Positions 25,654 through 34,160 of a stretch of DNA of 64,000 nt are shown in pieces. Made by a program: the position numbers and the translations under genes. Position 1 is the stretch's first letter, and each line of letters starts with the position of its first letter. The DNA lies in assembly GCF_005280735.1 (NCBI RefSeq), contig NZ_CP040078.1, positions 2,914,001 to 2,978,000 on the forward strand, in the 5' to 3' direction. The notes below the pieces were generated by a model. The model worked only from the letters and a program-made list of their open reading frames with translations, had not been told where the DNA came from and made no database searches. Source of the DNA: Trinickia violacea (GTDB taxonomy: Bacteria; Pseudomonadota; Gammaproteobacteria; Burkholderiales; Burkholderiaceae).

Positions 25654-27135
25654 TTACTTGATGTACCAGCCCCACGGCTTGTCGCTGTCATACCGCGTGA
25701 TCTGCTTCGTTTCGAGGTAGTTGTTCAGGCCCCACTCGCCGAGTTCGCGGCCGATGCCGCTTTGCTTGTAACCGCCCCACGGCGCTTCGGTAAAGGTAGG
25801 CTGGCTGCAGTTGATCCAGACGATGCCGGCGCGCAGCGCTCGCGCCACACGCTCGCATCGCTCCGTATCGCGCGACATCACGGCTGCGGCAAGACCAAAG
25901 CGCGAGTCGTTTGCGGATCGTACCGCTTCGAGTTCATCGTCGAACGGTCGAATGCATACGACAGGTCCGAATATCTCCTCCTGCCACACCCAGCTATCTT
26001 CGGGGACGTCCGCAAAAACGACGGGCTCCATGAAGTAGCCCTTGTCGAGATGCGACGGCCGCCCGCCACCCGTTACCAGCCGAGCGCCTTCTTCCTTGCC
26101 GCGCACTACCGCTTCGAGCACTTTCTCGTACTGTCCCTGGCTGACGAGAGGTCCGAGCAGCACGCCTTCTTCAAGACCGTTGCCGATGGTGATGTTGCGT
26201 GTTTCCTCTTCGAGCCGCTGTAGCAGACGATCGTAGATGCCGCGTTGCACGAGAACCCGGGACGTTGCCGAGCAAACCTCGCCCTGGTTCCAGAAGATTC
26301 CGAACATGATCCACTCGACGGCCGCATCGATATCGCTGTCGTCAAAGACAATGAACGGCGACTTGCCGCCGAGTTCCAGGCTCACGTTTTTGATGTCGCG
26401 CGCCGCGGCCTGCATGATTCGGCTGCCGGTTGGGACGCTGCCCGTGAACGCCAGTTTGTCGATGCCGGGATGCTCGCTCAACGGCGCTCCGGCTTCTTTG
26501 CCAAGACCGGTTACGACATTCAGCACGCCGGGTGGAAGATCCGCGGCCGTAGTGATGTCCGCCAGTTCCAGCGCAGTCAGCGGAGTCAGCTCCGAGGGCT
26601 TCAAAACCATCGTACAACCGGCCGCCAATGCAGGCGCGACCTTCCATGCGGCCATCAGCATCGGAAAATTCCACGGGATGATGGCCCCGGCGACACCAAT
26701 GGGCTCCTTGCGCGCGATCGAGCGGAAGCGGTCGTCCGAAAGCGCGATTGTCGTTTCTGCGTTCTCGTCGAGCTTCTCGGCGAGACCCGCATAGAACTCG
26801 AAACAACCTGCCGCATCGCCCAAATCCCAAAGCGCTTCGGGAAGCGGCTTGCCGTTGTCGCGAACTTCGACTTCAGCGAGTTCCTGGAGACGATCGCGAA
26901 TGCCCTTGCCGATTCTGCGAAGAACAACCGCGCGCTGCGCACCGCTCATACGTGGCCATGGCCCCTCGTCAAAAGCCTTGCGAGCGGCCTTGACCGCAAG
27001 GTCGATGTCTTCCGACGTTGCGGCAGCGACCTTCGCAAGCACTTTCTCGTTGCTCGGGTCGACTGATTCGAAGGTTCCGCCTTTGATGGGAGCAACCCAC
27101 TGGCCATTGATATACAAATGCTCGTACGATTTCAT
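25654..27135 (-). CDS. Aldehyde dehydrogenase of the hydroxyproline operon
   Basis: 493 residues. It has the NAD-binding FTGSVPTGSRIM loop, the general-base Glu in LELGGKSP, and the catalytic Cys in NQGEVCSATSR. The C-terminal PWGGYKQSGIGRELG and KPWGWYIK resemble betaine-aldehyde-dehydrogenase-like ALDHs. In hydroxyproline catabolism the last step is oxidation of 2-oxoglutarate semialdehyde to 2-oxoglutarate, and this enzyme is well placed for that: it lies 13 bp after the D-hydroxyproline dehydrogenase-like gene. Family membership alone would also allow other amino-aldehydes. Confidence 0.9.
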   Translation of the reverse strand: MKSYEHLYINGQWVAPIKGGTFESVDPSNEKVLAKVAAATSEDIDLAVKAARKAFDEGPWPRMSGAQRAVVLRRIGKGIRDRLQELAEVEVRDNGKPLPEALWDLGDAAGCFEFYAGLAEKLDENAETTIALSDDRFRSIARKEPIGVAGAIIPWNFPMLMAAWKVAPALAAGCTMVLKPSELTPLTALELADITTAADLPPGVLNVVTGLGKEAGAPLSEHPGIDKLAFTGSVPTGSRIMQAAARDIKNVSLELGGKSPFIVFDDSDIDAAVEWIMFGIFWNQGEVCSATSRVLVQRGIYDRLLQRLEEETRNITIGNGLEEGVLLGPLVSQGQYEKVLEAVVRGKEEGARLVTGGGRPSHLDKGYFMEPVVFADVPEDSWVWQEEIFGPVVCIRPFDDELEAVRSANDSRFGLAAAVMSRDTERCERVARALRAGIVWINCSQPTFTEAPWGGYKQSGIGRELGEWGLNNYLETKQITRYDSDKPWGWYIK

Positions 27136-27148
27136 GACGTTGGTCTCT

Positions 27149-28441
27149 TCAGGAGAAGCGGTACGCGCTAAAGGGCGTGAGGTTCTGTTTTACTGGACGA
27201 CCGGCAACCATATCGGCAATGAGACGTCCGGTCGTGGCGCCCAGCGTGAGACCGAGCTGTCCGTGGCCAAATGCCATGAAGACATTCTGCAGACGGCGCG
27301 AGCGATCGATGATGGGCTTTGTGTCCGGCAGGAACGGACGGTAGCCGACGCCATACTCGACAGCGTCCGTTCTGAGCTCCGGCAATACCCGCTTGGCCTT
27401 TTCAAGAATGATGTCGGCGCGCTTGAAGTTAGGCTTCGCGTCACGCCCGGCGAACTCGATCGTCCCGCCAATCTGAAGGCCGCGCGTCATCGGAGTGAAG
27501 CAGAAGCCGCCGTCGGCATAGATGATGGAGTGGCGGAATTCGACGCCGGGATTCGGCAGTACCGCTTGGTACCCCGCGATTCCCTCCAAGGGCACGCTGA
27601 CACCCAGCGCGTCGAAAAAGCGTCGGGAGCCCACACCCGCGGCGACGACCACGCTGCCAGCCTGAACGCGCTCGCCGTTTGCCAGCGTCACACCGGTTGC
27701 TCGTCCATTCGACTCGTCGATGCGGGCAACCTCGGTCCGCACGCGCCGGCCACCTTGCGAAACGAAGCTCTCCGTCAGCGCGGCGATAAAACCTTCGGTA
27801 TCGCTCACCGCACGCCAGTCGGGAAACAGCAAACCGTGAGCGAAGCGTCCCGCCAATGCGGGCTCCAAGTCGCCGATTTCTTTTGCGTTCAGCCGCTGCG
27901 ACTTGAAACCGAGGGATGTGCGCAGGTCGAGATGCGGTTGCTCGTGAGCGATGCCGGCAGGGCTGTCGAACACTTCCAGAATCGGGCGTTCGCCCATCAA
28001 AGTCTTGTCTTCACAGGCATCCAGCAGAGGGGCAAAGTCGGCATAGACGTCATGTGTCAGGGTCGCCATCGCTTGAGCAATCTCGACGATTTTCGAACGA
28101 CGCGCGCACATCAGGAAGCGGAAGAACCAGGGCAGGATGCCCGGCAACGCACTGGGGCGCAGCGCAAGCGGCCCCTTCTGATCCATCAACCAGCCGGGCA
28201 CTTTCATCAAGATCCCAGGTTTCGACAGCGGGATGATTTCGCTCACCGCCATCTGCCCGCAGCTCCACTTTGCGGTGCTATTGCCGGGTGCCTCCGGGTC
28301 CACGAGCGTGACGGAATAGCCTGCGCGCTGGAGGTAGAGCGCGCAACACACGCCAACGATGCCGCCGCCTATGACGGCAGCGGTTTCCTGCGATGCAGGC
28401 ATCGGATTGGCCGAGGAAAATGGATGAGGAACCGCGTTCAC
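27149..28441 (-). CDS. FAD-dependent D-amino-acid dehydrogenase-like protein (D-hydroxyproline dehydrogenase candidate)
   Basis: 430 residues. The FAD-binding VIGGGIVGVCCALYL motif is N-terminal, and the DadA/DAO-family C-terminus GYRPFLPDTKPII and FGHGQLGLTLG is intact. The GTG start at 28441 overlaps the stop of the epimerase gene (GTGA), indicating translational coupling. In the 4-hydroxyproline pathway the epimerase product cis-4-hydroxy-D-proline is oxidised by such a flavoprotein to 4-hydroxy-1-pyrroline-2-carboxylate. The tight coupling to an epimerase makes that assignment likely. The electron acceptor is not evident. Confidence 0.88.
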   Translation of the reverse strand: MNAVPHPFSSANPMPASQETAAVIGGGIVGVCCALYLQRAGYSVTLVDPEAPGNSTAKWSCGQMAVSEIIPLSKPGILMKVPGWLMDQKGPLALRPSALPGILPWFFRFLMCARRSKIVEIAQAMATLTHDVYADFAPLLDACEDKTLMGERPILEVFDSPAGIAHEQPHLDLRTSLGFKSQRLNAKEIGDLEPALAGRFAHGLLFPDWRAVSDTEGFIAALTESFVSQGGRRVRTEVARIDESNGRATGVTLANGERVQAGSVVVAAGVGSRRFFDALGVSVPLEGIAGYQAVLPNPGVEFRHSIIYADGGFCFTPMTRGLQIGGTIEFAGRDAKPNFKRADIILEKAKRVLPELRTDAVEYGVGYRPFLPDTKPIIDRSRRLQNVFMAFGHGQLGLTLGATTGRLIADMVAGRPVKQNLTPFSAYRFS

Positions 28442-29454
28442 TTTGAAAACTCCTGCAGACCGAAGCCAAGCGCGTACGGCTCCGAGTCGTCGACGTAGTG
28501 CTCTGAGCGCGCGGTTATCCATGCGCGCCCCTCGATGCTAGGCAGCACTGCATCAAGACCGCTCTTCAGCTTGATCGTCGATTCGACTCGACCGATAAAG
28601 CAGCTACCGATAAGGCTTTGATGCGTAAAGGTACGCCCCTCTCGCAGAAGCCCTCTTGCATGACGCTGCGCCACGCGCGCCGACGTGCCGGTTCCGCAGG
28701 GAGAACGGTCGATCAGACTCTCGCCGGCAATCACGACTGCGCGCGCATCCGCGTCCTTCGAGACCGGTGCGCCCGTCCACATGCAGTGCTTCACGCCGCG
28801 AATCTTGGGGTGATCAGGGTGAACGACGTCGACCGTTTCGTTGACGAGGGCTTGCATCTGGCGCCCCCACTCGAGCAGTTCATCCGGCGTGAAATGCTCG
28901 CAGCCGGGAAAATTCGGCTGCACTTCGACTATCGGATAGAAGTTTCCGCCGTACGCAATATCGACAGCCAGCTTGCCGAACTTGGGATGCACCACCTCCA
29001 CGTCTTGGTAGAGAAGGAAGCTCGGAACATTCGTAAAGCGGACAGATTTGACGCGGCTGCCGTCTGTTTCATAGCGAGCGGTGAGCCGCCCGGCAGGCAC
29101 GTCGACGACAATCGTGCCGGGCAACTTCGGATGAACGAGACCCGCTTCGAGCGCGAACGAAATGGAGCCGATCGATGCATGTCCGCACATCGGCAAGCAG
29201 CCCGACGTCTCGATGAAGAGCAGGCTCATGTCCGACTCTGCGGTCAGCGGCGGATACAGGAGGGTCCCGGACATGTGCGAGTGGCCGCGGGGCTCGAGCA
29301 TCAGAGAACGACGAATCCAGTCGTACCTTGCGACAAAATCTTCGCGACGCTCATTCATCGAGTCGCCCGCAAGCGCGGGCGCCCCGTCGACCACCATGCG
29401 CACCGGCATACCTTCCGTGTGGCCTTCGATACACCTGAAACTATGTCTCGTCAT
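28438..29454 (-). CDS. 4-hydroxyproline 2-epimerase (proline racemase family, Cys/Cys type)
   Basis: 338 residues. Both catalytic cysteines are present: LPMCGHASIG (C90) and IDRSPCGTGTSA (C253). EPRGHSHMSGTLLYPP near residue 54 is typical of 4-hydroxyproline epimerases. It converts trans-4-hydroxy-L-proline to cis-4-hydroxy-D-proline, the first step of the bacterial pathway. The ATG at 29454 gives MTRHSFRCIEGHTEG, the family N-terminus. The upstream DapA-family gene is 55 bp away, and the downstream dehydrogenase overlaps its stop codon. Confidence 0.92.
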   Translation of the reverse strand: MTRHSFRCIEGHTEGMPVRMVVDGAPALAGDSMNERREDFVARYDWIRRSLMLEPRGHSHMSGTLLYPPLTAESDMSLLFIETSGCLPMCGHASIGSISFALEAGLVHPKLPGTIVVDVPAGRLTARYETDGSRVKSVRFTNVPSFLLYQDVEVVHPKFGKLAVDIAYGGNFYPIVEVQPNFPGCEHFTPDELLEWGRQMQALVNETVDVVHPDHPKIRGVKHCMWTGAPVSKDADARAVVIAGESLIDRSPCGTGTSARVAQRHARGLLREGRTFTHQSLIGSCFIGRVESTIKLKSGLDAVLPSIEGRAWITARSEHYVDDSEPYALGFGLQEFSK

Positions 29455-29509
29455 TCCCGAGGTCTCGTCGAAATCGCGCCGACGCGATGTTTCGGCCGGC
29501 GCGCGTGCT

Positions 29510-30388
29510 TCACACCTGCGCAGCTTCAAACACCGCCCTGAACGCTGCTTTCTCTTCGTCGGTCAGCGGCTTCAGCGGCATCCGTGCTGCGCCTACCTTG
29601 AAGCCAGCCAGTTCACAACCGTATTTCACCTTTTGCACGAACTTGCCGGCTTCCATGGTGGCCATGACTGGAAACAAGGAACGCATCACGCTCTGGGCAC
29701 CCCGGATGTCGCCTGCGCTGAACTTGTTGTAGAAGTCGACAACCGGTTTCACAAAACAGTTCGCCGGTCCGCAAATCCAGCTCGTGGCGCCCCAGAGGAA
29801 GAAGTCGAGCGCCTGGTCATCGGAGCCGCAGGACAGCTGATAGCTGCCCTTGTACTTCTCGCCGATTTCGATGGCGCGCAGGAGATTGCCGCTGCTTTCC
29901 TTAATGCCGACAACCCGCGCGTTATCCTTGAACGCGTCGAGCACGCCGAAGCCGACTTCGACGTTGGTACGCACCGGATAGTTGTACAAAATCACATTGA
30001 CGTCCGGCACTGCTTCGAGAATCGCTTCATAGTGGCCGACGAGCTCTTCCTGTGAAGGCAGCGCGTAGTACGGCGGCGCGATCAAAACGTTCGTGTAGCC
30101 GGCGTCGCGCACCAGGCGAGTCTGCTCGATCACTTCACGCGTGCACGAACCATTTGCCCCTGCAATGAGCAAACCGCGATCGCCGACCACTTCCCGAACG
30201 GTCTTCAGGATGGCGCGGCGCTCATCGTGCGTCAGCGCGTAATATTCGCCCGTCGAGCCCAGCGGCACGAACCCGCTGACGCCTGCCTCGAGCTGAAACT
30301 CGAGGATGGACGCAAGCGTGTCGTGATCGACCGCGCCGGACGCATTGAACGGCGTAACAAGCGCGGGCAAAATTCCTTTCATCTCCAT
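29510..30388 (-). CDS. DapA-family lyase/deaminase (4-hydroxy-1-pyrroline-2-carboxylate deaminase candidate)
   Basis: 292 residues, the normal length of the dihydrodipicolinate synthase/NAL superfamily. GSTGEYYALTHDERR carries the substrate-carboxylate-binding segment, YNYPVRT the catalytic Tyr, and GIKESSGN the Schiff-base Lys. In hydroxyproline catabolism a DapA-family enzyme removes ammonia from 4-hydroxy-1-pyrroline-2-carboxylate to give 2-oxoglutarate semialdehyde. Its place between the importer and the epimerase supports that. The ATG at 30388 has GGAG 8 nt upstream. A second DapA-family gene at 49 kb shares the GTTGEYYAL-type motif. Confidence 0.9.
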   Translation of the reverse strand: MEMKGILPALVTPFNASGAVDHDTLASILEFQLEAGVSGFVPLGSTGEYYALTHDERRAILKTVREVVGDRGLLIAGANGSCTREVIEQTRLVRDAGYTNVLIAPPYYALPSQEELVGHYEAILEAVPDVNVILYNYPVRTNVEVGFGVLDAFKDNARVVGIKESSGNLLRAIEIGEKYKGSYQLSCGSDDQALDFFLWGATSWICGPANCFVKPVVDFYNKFSAGDIRGAQSVMRSLFPVMATMEAGKFVQKVKYGCELAGFKVGAARMPLKPLTDEEKAAFRAVFEAAQV

Positions 30389-30422
30389 GAGTGGTTCTCC
30401 ACGTAACGATGGACTGGTTGGG

Positions 30423-31088
30423 TTAATAGGCAAAACGCCTGAGAAATCGCGTCTCGACCACGCCGACCAGACGCGTCAGCGGGAAAGCGACGAGGAAGTA
30501 AATCATCGCGACGGTTGTCAGAAATTCCACTGGCCGTGCCGTACTGTTCGAAATGTTCTGACCGACAAACATCAGGTCGGCAACGCCAACCGAGGAAATG
30601 AGCGCGCTCTCTTTGAAGAGGCTGACGATGTTTGACAGGAAAGGCGGAATTGCGCGCAGCAAGGCCTGCGGAAAAATCACGTAGAGAATCTTTGCCTGCG
30701 GCGAGAGGCTCAACGCGATGCAGGCATCGTGCTGCTCGGCGGAGATGGACTTCAGCGCGCCACGAAATGTCTCGCTGGTGATAGCCGCCATGTACAGCGT
30801 CAGTGAGATAACCACTGACAGGTAGGGCGGTATCGGAAGCCTGAACACCACCGGAAAGCAGAAGAAGACCCAGAACAACTGGATGAGCAACGGTGTCCCG
30901 CGGAAGAATTCGACGTAAAGCGTCGTCGCTGCTTTCATCCACCGCGAAGGGGACATCCGCAGCAGACTTAAAACGAATCCGGCAAGGCTTCCAATCACGG
31001 CACAGCTGCTCGTGAATGCGAGCGTGAGCCCCAAACCTTTGAGCAAGACCAGCCAATAGGGCAACACAGTCGAGAAATCGAGTTGCAT
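30423..31088 (-). CDS. Polar amino-acid ABC transporter permease (HisM/GlnP-like)
   Basis: 221 residues with about five membrane segments. TLYVEFFRGTPLLIQLFWV is the conserved HEQRO (histidine/glutamate/glutamine/arginine/octopine) permease motif, and IALSLSPQAKILYVIFPQAL is the coupling loop that docks to the ATPase. It pairs with the permease gene 10 bp upstream to form a heterodimeric channel. Within this operon the cargo is most likely hydroxyproline or a related imino acid. Confidence 0.92.
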   Translation of the reverse strand: MQLDFSTVLPYWLVLLKGLGLTLAFTSSCAVIGSLAGFVLSLLRMSPSRWMKAATTLYVEFFRGTPLLIQLFWVFFCFPVVFRLPIPPYLSVVISLTLYMAAITSETFRGALKSISAEQHDACIALSLSPQAKILYVIFPQALLRAIPPFLSNIVSLFKESALISSVGVADLMFVGQNISNSTARPVEFLTTVAMIYFLVAFPLTRLVGVVETRFLRRFAY

Positions 31089-31098
31089 GGTCTTCTCC

Positions 31099-31770
31099 TC
31101 AACGCTGGACCGCGAGGTCCTGCCGACGCTCGATCACATGAACGAGCCTTGCAATGGGCAGGGAAAGCGCAAAGTAAATTAGCGCGACCACCGTGTAGGT
31201 CTCGAGGGGCCGATACGCCTCGGTCGCGAGGCTCTTGCCGACATACATCAGGTCCGCCACCGCCACGATGGCTACCAGCGCGCTCTGCTGCAGACTTCCA
31301 ATGCCGTTGGTCATAAGAACCGGCATCGCGCTTCGAAGCGCCTGCGGCAAAATCACATGGACGGTCCGCTGCCACGGCTTCAAGCCTAGGGCGACGCATG
31401 CATCGAGATGCTCTTTCGGAACGGCCTGCACGCCCGCGCGGTAAGCCTCCGCGTTGAATGCGGTCAGATTCAAGCCGAGGGCCAGCACGCCCATTACGAT
31501 AGGGTCGATGAAGACATCGACCATCATCGGAATGCAGTAGAAGAACCAGACGATTTGCAGCAGCGCCGGCGTGCAACGGAAGAACTCGATAAACAACTGC
31601 GCCGGCCAGCGCACGATGATCCAACGGCTCATGGCCAGAAGGCACAGGAGAAAGCCGAGCACCAGCCCCATGATGTTGGATGCCACCGCAAGCTCGATGG
31701 TGACCTTGAGACCCGCGAGCAAAGCGCCAATGCTGCCCGCCAGAAAATTGAAATCGAAGTGGTAGTGCAT
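31099..31770 (-). CDS. Polar amino-acid ABC transporter permease (HisQ/GlnP-like)
   Basis: 223 residues from the ATG at 31770, an N-terminus of MHYHFDFNFLAGSIGALL. QLFIEFFRCTPALLQIVWF is the family motif with Cys in place of the usual Gly, and VALGLKPWQRTVHVILPQAL is the coupling loop. It lies 8 bp after the ATPase gene and 10 bp before the second permease gene, so all three are one transcript. The longer in-frame start at 31887 overlaps the ATPase gene and is rejected. Confidence 0.92.
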   Translation of the reverse strand: MHYHFDFNFLAGSIGALLAGLKVTIELAVASNIMGLVLGFLLCLLAMSRWIIVRWPAQLFIEFFRCTPALLQIVWFFYCIPMMVDVFIDPIVMGVLALGLNLTAFNAEAYRAGVQAVPKEHLDACVALGLKPWQRTVHVILPQALRSAMPVLMTNGIGSLQQSALVAIVAVADLMYVGKSLATEAYRPLETYTVVALIYFALSLPIARLVHVIERRQDLAVQR

Positions 31771-31778
31771 GGCGGGCC

Positions 31779-32612
31779 TCAATCGAGATGCAGCACTTTC
31801 TCGAGGAATTCCCGAGTGCGCGCTTCCTTCGGGCACTTGAACATGTCGGCAGGCGCACCCTGCTCTACGATTTTTCCGCTTGCGCAAAAGACGACACGCG
31901 TCGCGATATCACGCGCGAAATGCATGTCGTGCGTCACGATGATCATGGCCATCTTCTGCTCGGCAAGCTGGAGCATCACGTTCTGCACTTCAATGACCAT
32001 CTCGGGGTCCAAGGCCGAAGTGACTTCGTCGAACAACATCAGCTTCGGCTCGAGCATCAGGGCGCGCGCGATCGCAACCCGTTGCTTCTGGCCGCCGGAA
32101 AGCTGGCTCGGATACGCGTGAAGTTTGCTTTCGAGACCGAGTCGGGCAAGGTACACGCGTGCCCGCTCCGTCGCCTCCGCTTTGGAGATGCCGCCGACCT
32201 TGACGGGCGCCAGGATCAGATTGCTCAGCACGGAAAGATGAGGGAAGAGCGTGTAGTGCTGAAACACCATGCCGATCTGCTTTTGCAGCTTGGCGTCGAT
32301 GCGTTTCGATCGACCCGAATCCGCGCCGTGGATATACGGCTTGCCCTGAAATCCTATCTGTCCGCCCTGGACTCCCTCCAAACCCATCATGACGCGCAAG
32401 AGCGAGCTCTTGCCGCTTCCGCTCGGGCCGATGATGACGAGGCGGTCGTCGGCGCGCATGTCGAGATTCATGTGGTCCATGACGACCAGGTTTTCGCCGT
32501 AGGACTTGTAGACGTCCCGGAACTGCACAAAGTCGCCGATGGTCGAGGGCGAAAAATCTGAAACCGTCGGCGGTACGTGAGATGGGGCAACCATGGTTTG
32601 CGGTGACAACAT
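31779..32612 (-). CDS. Polar amino-acid ABC transporter ATP-binding protein (HisP/GlnQ-like)
   Basis: 277 residues. Walker A is IIGPSGSGKSSLL, the Q-loop MVFQHYTLFPHL, the signature LSGGQKQRVAIARAL, Walker B LMLFDEVTSALDPEM, and the switch His IVTHDMHFARD. The N-terminal 25 residues are longer than usual and poor in family similarity, but GGAGAG lies upstream of the ATG at 32612. It drives import with the two permeases and the binding protein in the same operon. Confidence 0.94.
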   Translation of the reverse strand: MLSPQTMVAPSHVPPTVSDFSPSTIGDFVQFRDVYKSYGENLVVMDHMNLDMRADDRLVIIGPSGSGKSSLLRVMMGLEGVQGGQIGFQGKPYIHGADSGRSKRIDAKLQKQIGMVFQHYTLFPHLSVLSNLILAPVKVGGISKAEATERARVYLARLGLESKLHAYPSQLSGGQKQRVAIARALMLEPKLMLFDEVTSALDPEMVIEVQNVMLQLAEQKMAMIIVTHDMHFARDIATRVVFCASGKIVEQGAPADMFKCPKEARTREFLEKVLHLD

Positions 32613-32663
32613 GAAATCTCTCCAGCGGAGCGCGCCCTGGAGGCGCGCGGCGTGTGAACCGAA

Positions 32664-33497
32664 TTACTTGTTCGGCACGAGCATGGCCTGAACCGACGTC
32701 TTGATCAGACGGTTGACCGCGCCCGATTTGACTTGCTGATTGAGATACGCGTTGAGCACGTCGAGGTCGGCCTTGGACGTTTCTTTCCGGACGCCGAATG
32801 CGACTTCCTGTTGGGCGAGCGGCGGATTGGGCTGAATGGCGACAGCCCATTCCGGGTGTGCCTCCGTCAGCAGCATGTTGGTGATGTTCGCGTCCGCCAA
32901 GAGATCCGCTCGCTTGGACATGAGCGCCAGACGTGTCTCGTCGTTGCCCGGCAAGCGCATGATTTGAGCCTGCTTGATGACGGCCGAAATCGCTTTGTCC
33001 TGCGCGGTGCCCGACATCACGGCGATGGTCACGCCGGGCTTGTCGATATCGGCCAGGCTGCTTGCACCCTTGAGAACTTTGGGATTGTTTTTGTTGTAGA
33101 CCAGCGAAACGTTGTAGTCGGTAGCAGGCGCGGAGAAGGCGATGGCCTTCTCACGCTCAGGCGTGTCGTTGAGCGCCATCGACAAGTCCCATTTGTCCGA
33201 TTGCAGGCCGGCCACGATGTTGTCCCACGTCGTGTCGACGAATTCGACTTTCACCTTGAGAACGTTCTGCCCAAAGTTCCGGCAGAGGTCCGAAAAGAAG
33301 CCGCTGTATTCACCGGTCTTCGGGTCGCGCATGACATACGGGGGCGCGACCGCGGCGCCGCAGCGCAGCACTCCCGCCTTCTTCACGCTCTGCCAAGCGC
33401 TGGTGTCATCGGCGCGGGACGCCGCGCTGACCATCACGCAGCTGGCTGCGGCCAAACACAAAAGCGCCTGATGAGTGAAACGAGACAGCCGGACCAT
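32664..33497 (-). CDS. Periplasmic amino-acid-binding protein (SBP family 3), first gene of the hydroxyproline operon
   Basis: 277 residues. A Sec signal (MVRLSRFTHQ, hydrophobic core, SAASRA) precedes a family 3 binding domain: VLRCGAAVAPPYVMRD, FSDLCRNFGQ, DNIVAGLQSDKWDLSMALNDTPEREKAI in two strands, and TIAVMSGTAQD. Opening the operon, it sets import specificity. Given the downstream enzymes, hydroxyproline is the likely ligand, by inference. Confidence 0.92.
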   Translation of the reverse strand: MVRLSRFTHQALLCLAAASCVMVSAASRADDTSAWQSVKKAGVLRCGAAVAPPYVMRDPKTGEYSGFFSDLCRNFGQNVLKVKVEFVDTTWDNIVAGLQSDKWDLSMALNDTPEREKAIAFSAPATDYNVSLVYNKNNPKVLKGASSLADIDKPGVTIAVMSGTAQDKAISAVIKQAQIMRLPGNDETRLALMSKRADLLADANITNMLLTEAHPEWAVAIQPNPPLAQQEVAFGVRKETSKADLDVLNAYLNQQVKSGAVNRLIKTSVQAMLVPNK

Positions 33498-33581
33498 TTT
33501 GACCTCTCAAATAAGGGTAATCCCGAAGATGAAGCGCGATCACACCACACAACTCTGCGTTCTTCTATGTGTGCAGCGTTG

Positions 33582-33589
33582 TATGCATA
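33582..33589. promoter_or_regulatory. Candidate GntR operator upstream of the hydroxyproline operon
   Basis: TATGCATA is a perfect 8-bp palindrome within TTGTATGCATATT, 84 bp upstream of the first gene of the operon; a similar TATGTGTGCA half lies just to its left. FCD-type GntR proteins often bind TTGTATNCAA-like dyads, and the gene for one closes this operon. The match is suggestive only. Confidence 0.35.
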
Positions 33590-33784
33590 TTAAAAAGTCA
33601 AAACTTGGCCTGTCAACTAGGCGATTGCCCTAACCCTTCGGAAATTCGAATACGCATCCGTGCTGCGCACGCGTAGATGAACGACTAGGAGCGGTTCAGC
33701 AATTTGAGGGAACCCGAGGTGTACGACGCTTCAAAATCGACTACCCTGATTGAACTTCGCCGCACTTGCCTACCCGAAGCAACG

Positions 33785-34138
33785 ATGAACAATCGCGATA
33801 TCAACCAAATCCCCGACGGGCGCGCCGACCTGCTCTGTTTTCTGGTCGCAACGGCCGCTGCGTCTTACGCACTGACCCAAGAGTGGCGAGTGGACCACGT
33901 GGTGGCCAATGGCCGCGCGTGGCTCGCTCGGCATCTGGTGTCGATGGATTGGCTCGAGCGTGTGGAAATCGGCCAACTTGCGCTGAAAATTGCCGAAAGG
34001 GAACTGCTGACAGCAGGCATCGCCGTGCGGCTCTCCAGCGTTCAGGCACTCTTCACGGACGAAATGGGGCTCAACTATTCGAGCACCATGATTCAGAGAA
34101 TGCTGAACCTCTGCAGGGAGCACGCCGAATCTCTGTAA
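33785..34138 (+). CDS. Hypothetical protein, 117 residues
   Basis: From the ATG at 33785 the protein is MNNRDINQIPDGRADLL onward, soluble and mixed in charge, with a moderately hydrophobic stretch (LLCFLVATAAASYAL) and a C-terminal helix (STMIQRMLNLCREHAESL). I do not recognise a family. Codon use is less GC-biased than the neighbours. It stands alone, divergent from the hydroxyproline operon and convergent with a PNPOx-like gene. A longer start at 33704 exists. It could be a real accessory gene at a module boundary or a chance frame. Confidence 0.5.
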   Translation: MNNRDINQIPDGRADLLCFLVATAAASYALTQEWRVDHVVANGRAWLARHLVSMDWLERVEIGQLALKIAERELLTAGIAVRLSSVQALFTDEMGLNYSSTMIQRMLNLCREHAESL

Positions 34139-34160
34139 CCGGCGGGTGGTGGCGACGGAC

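Noticed and set aside
24691..26223. 510-codon plus-strand frame across the S/C racemase and ALDH genes
   Set aside because: It spans two genes of the opposite strand and shows no family signature.
26849..28498. 549-codon plus-strand frame across ALDH and dehydrogenase genes
   Set aside because: It is antisense to conserved motifs of both genes and has no start signal or domain.
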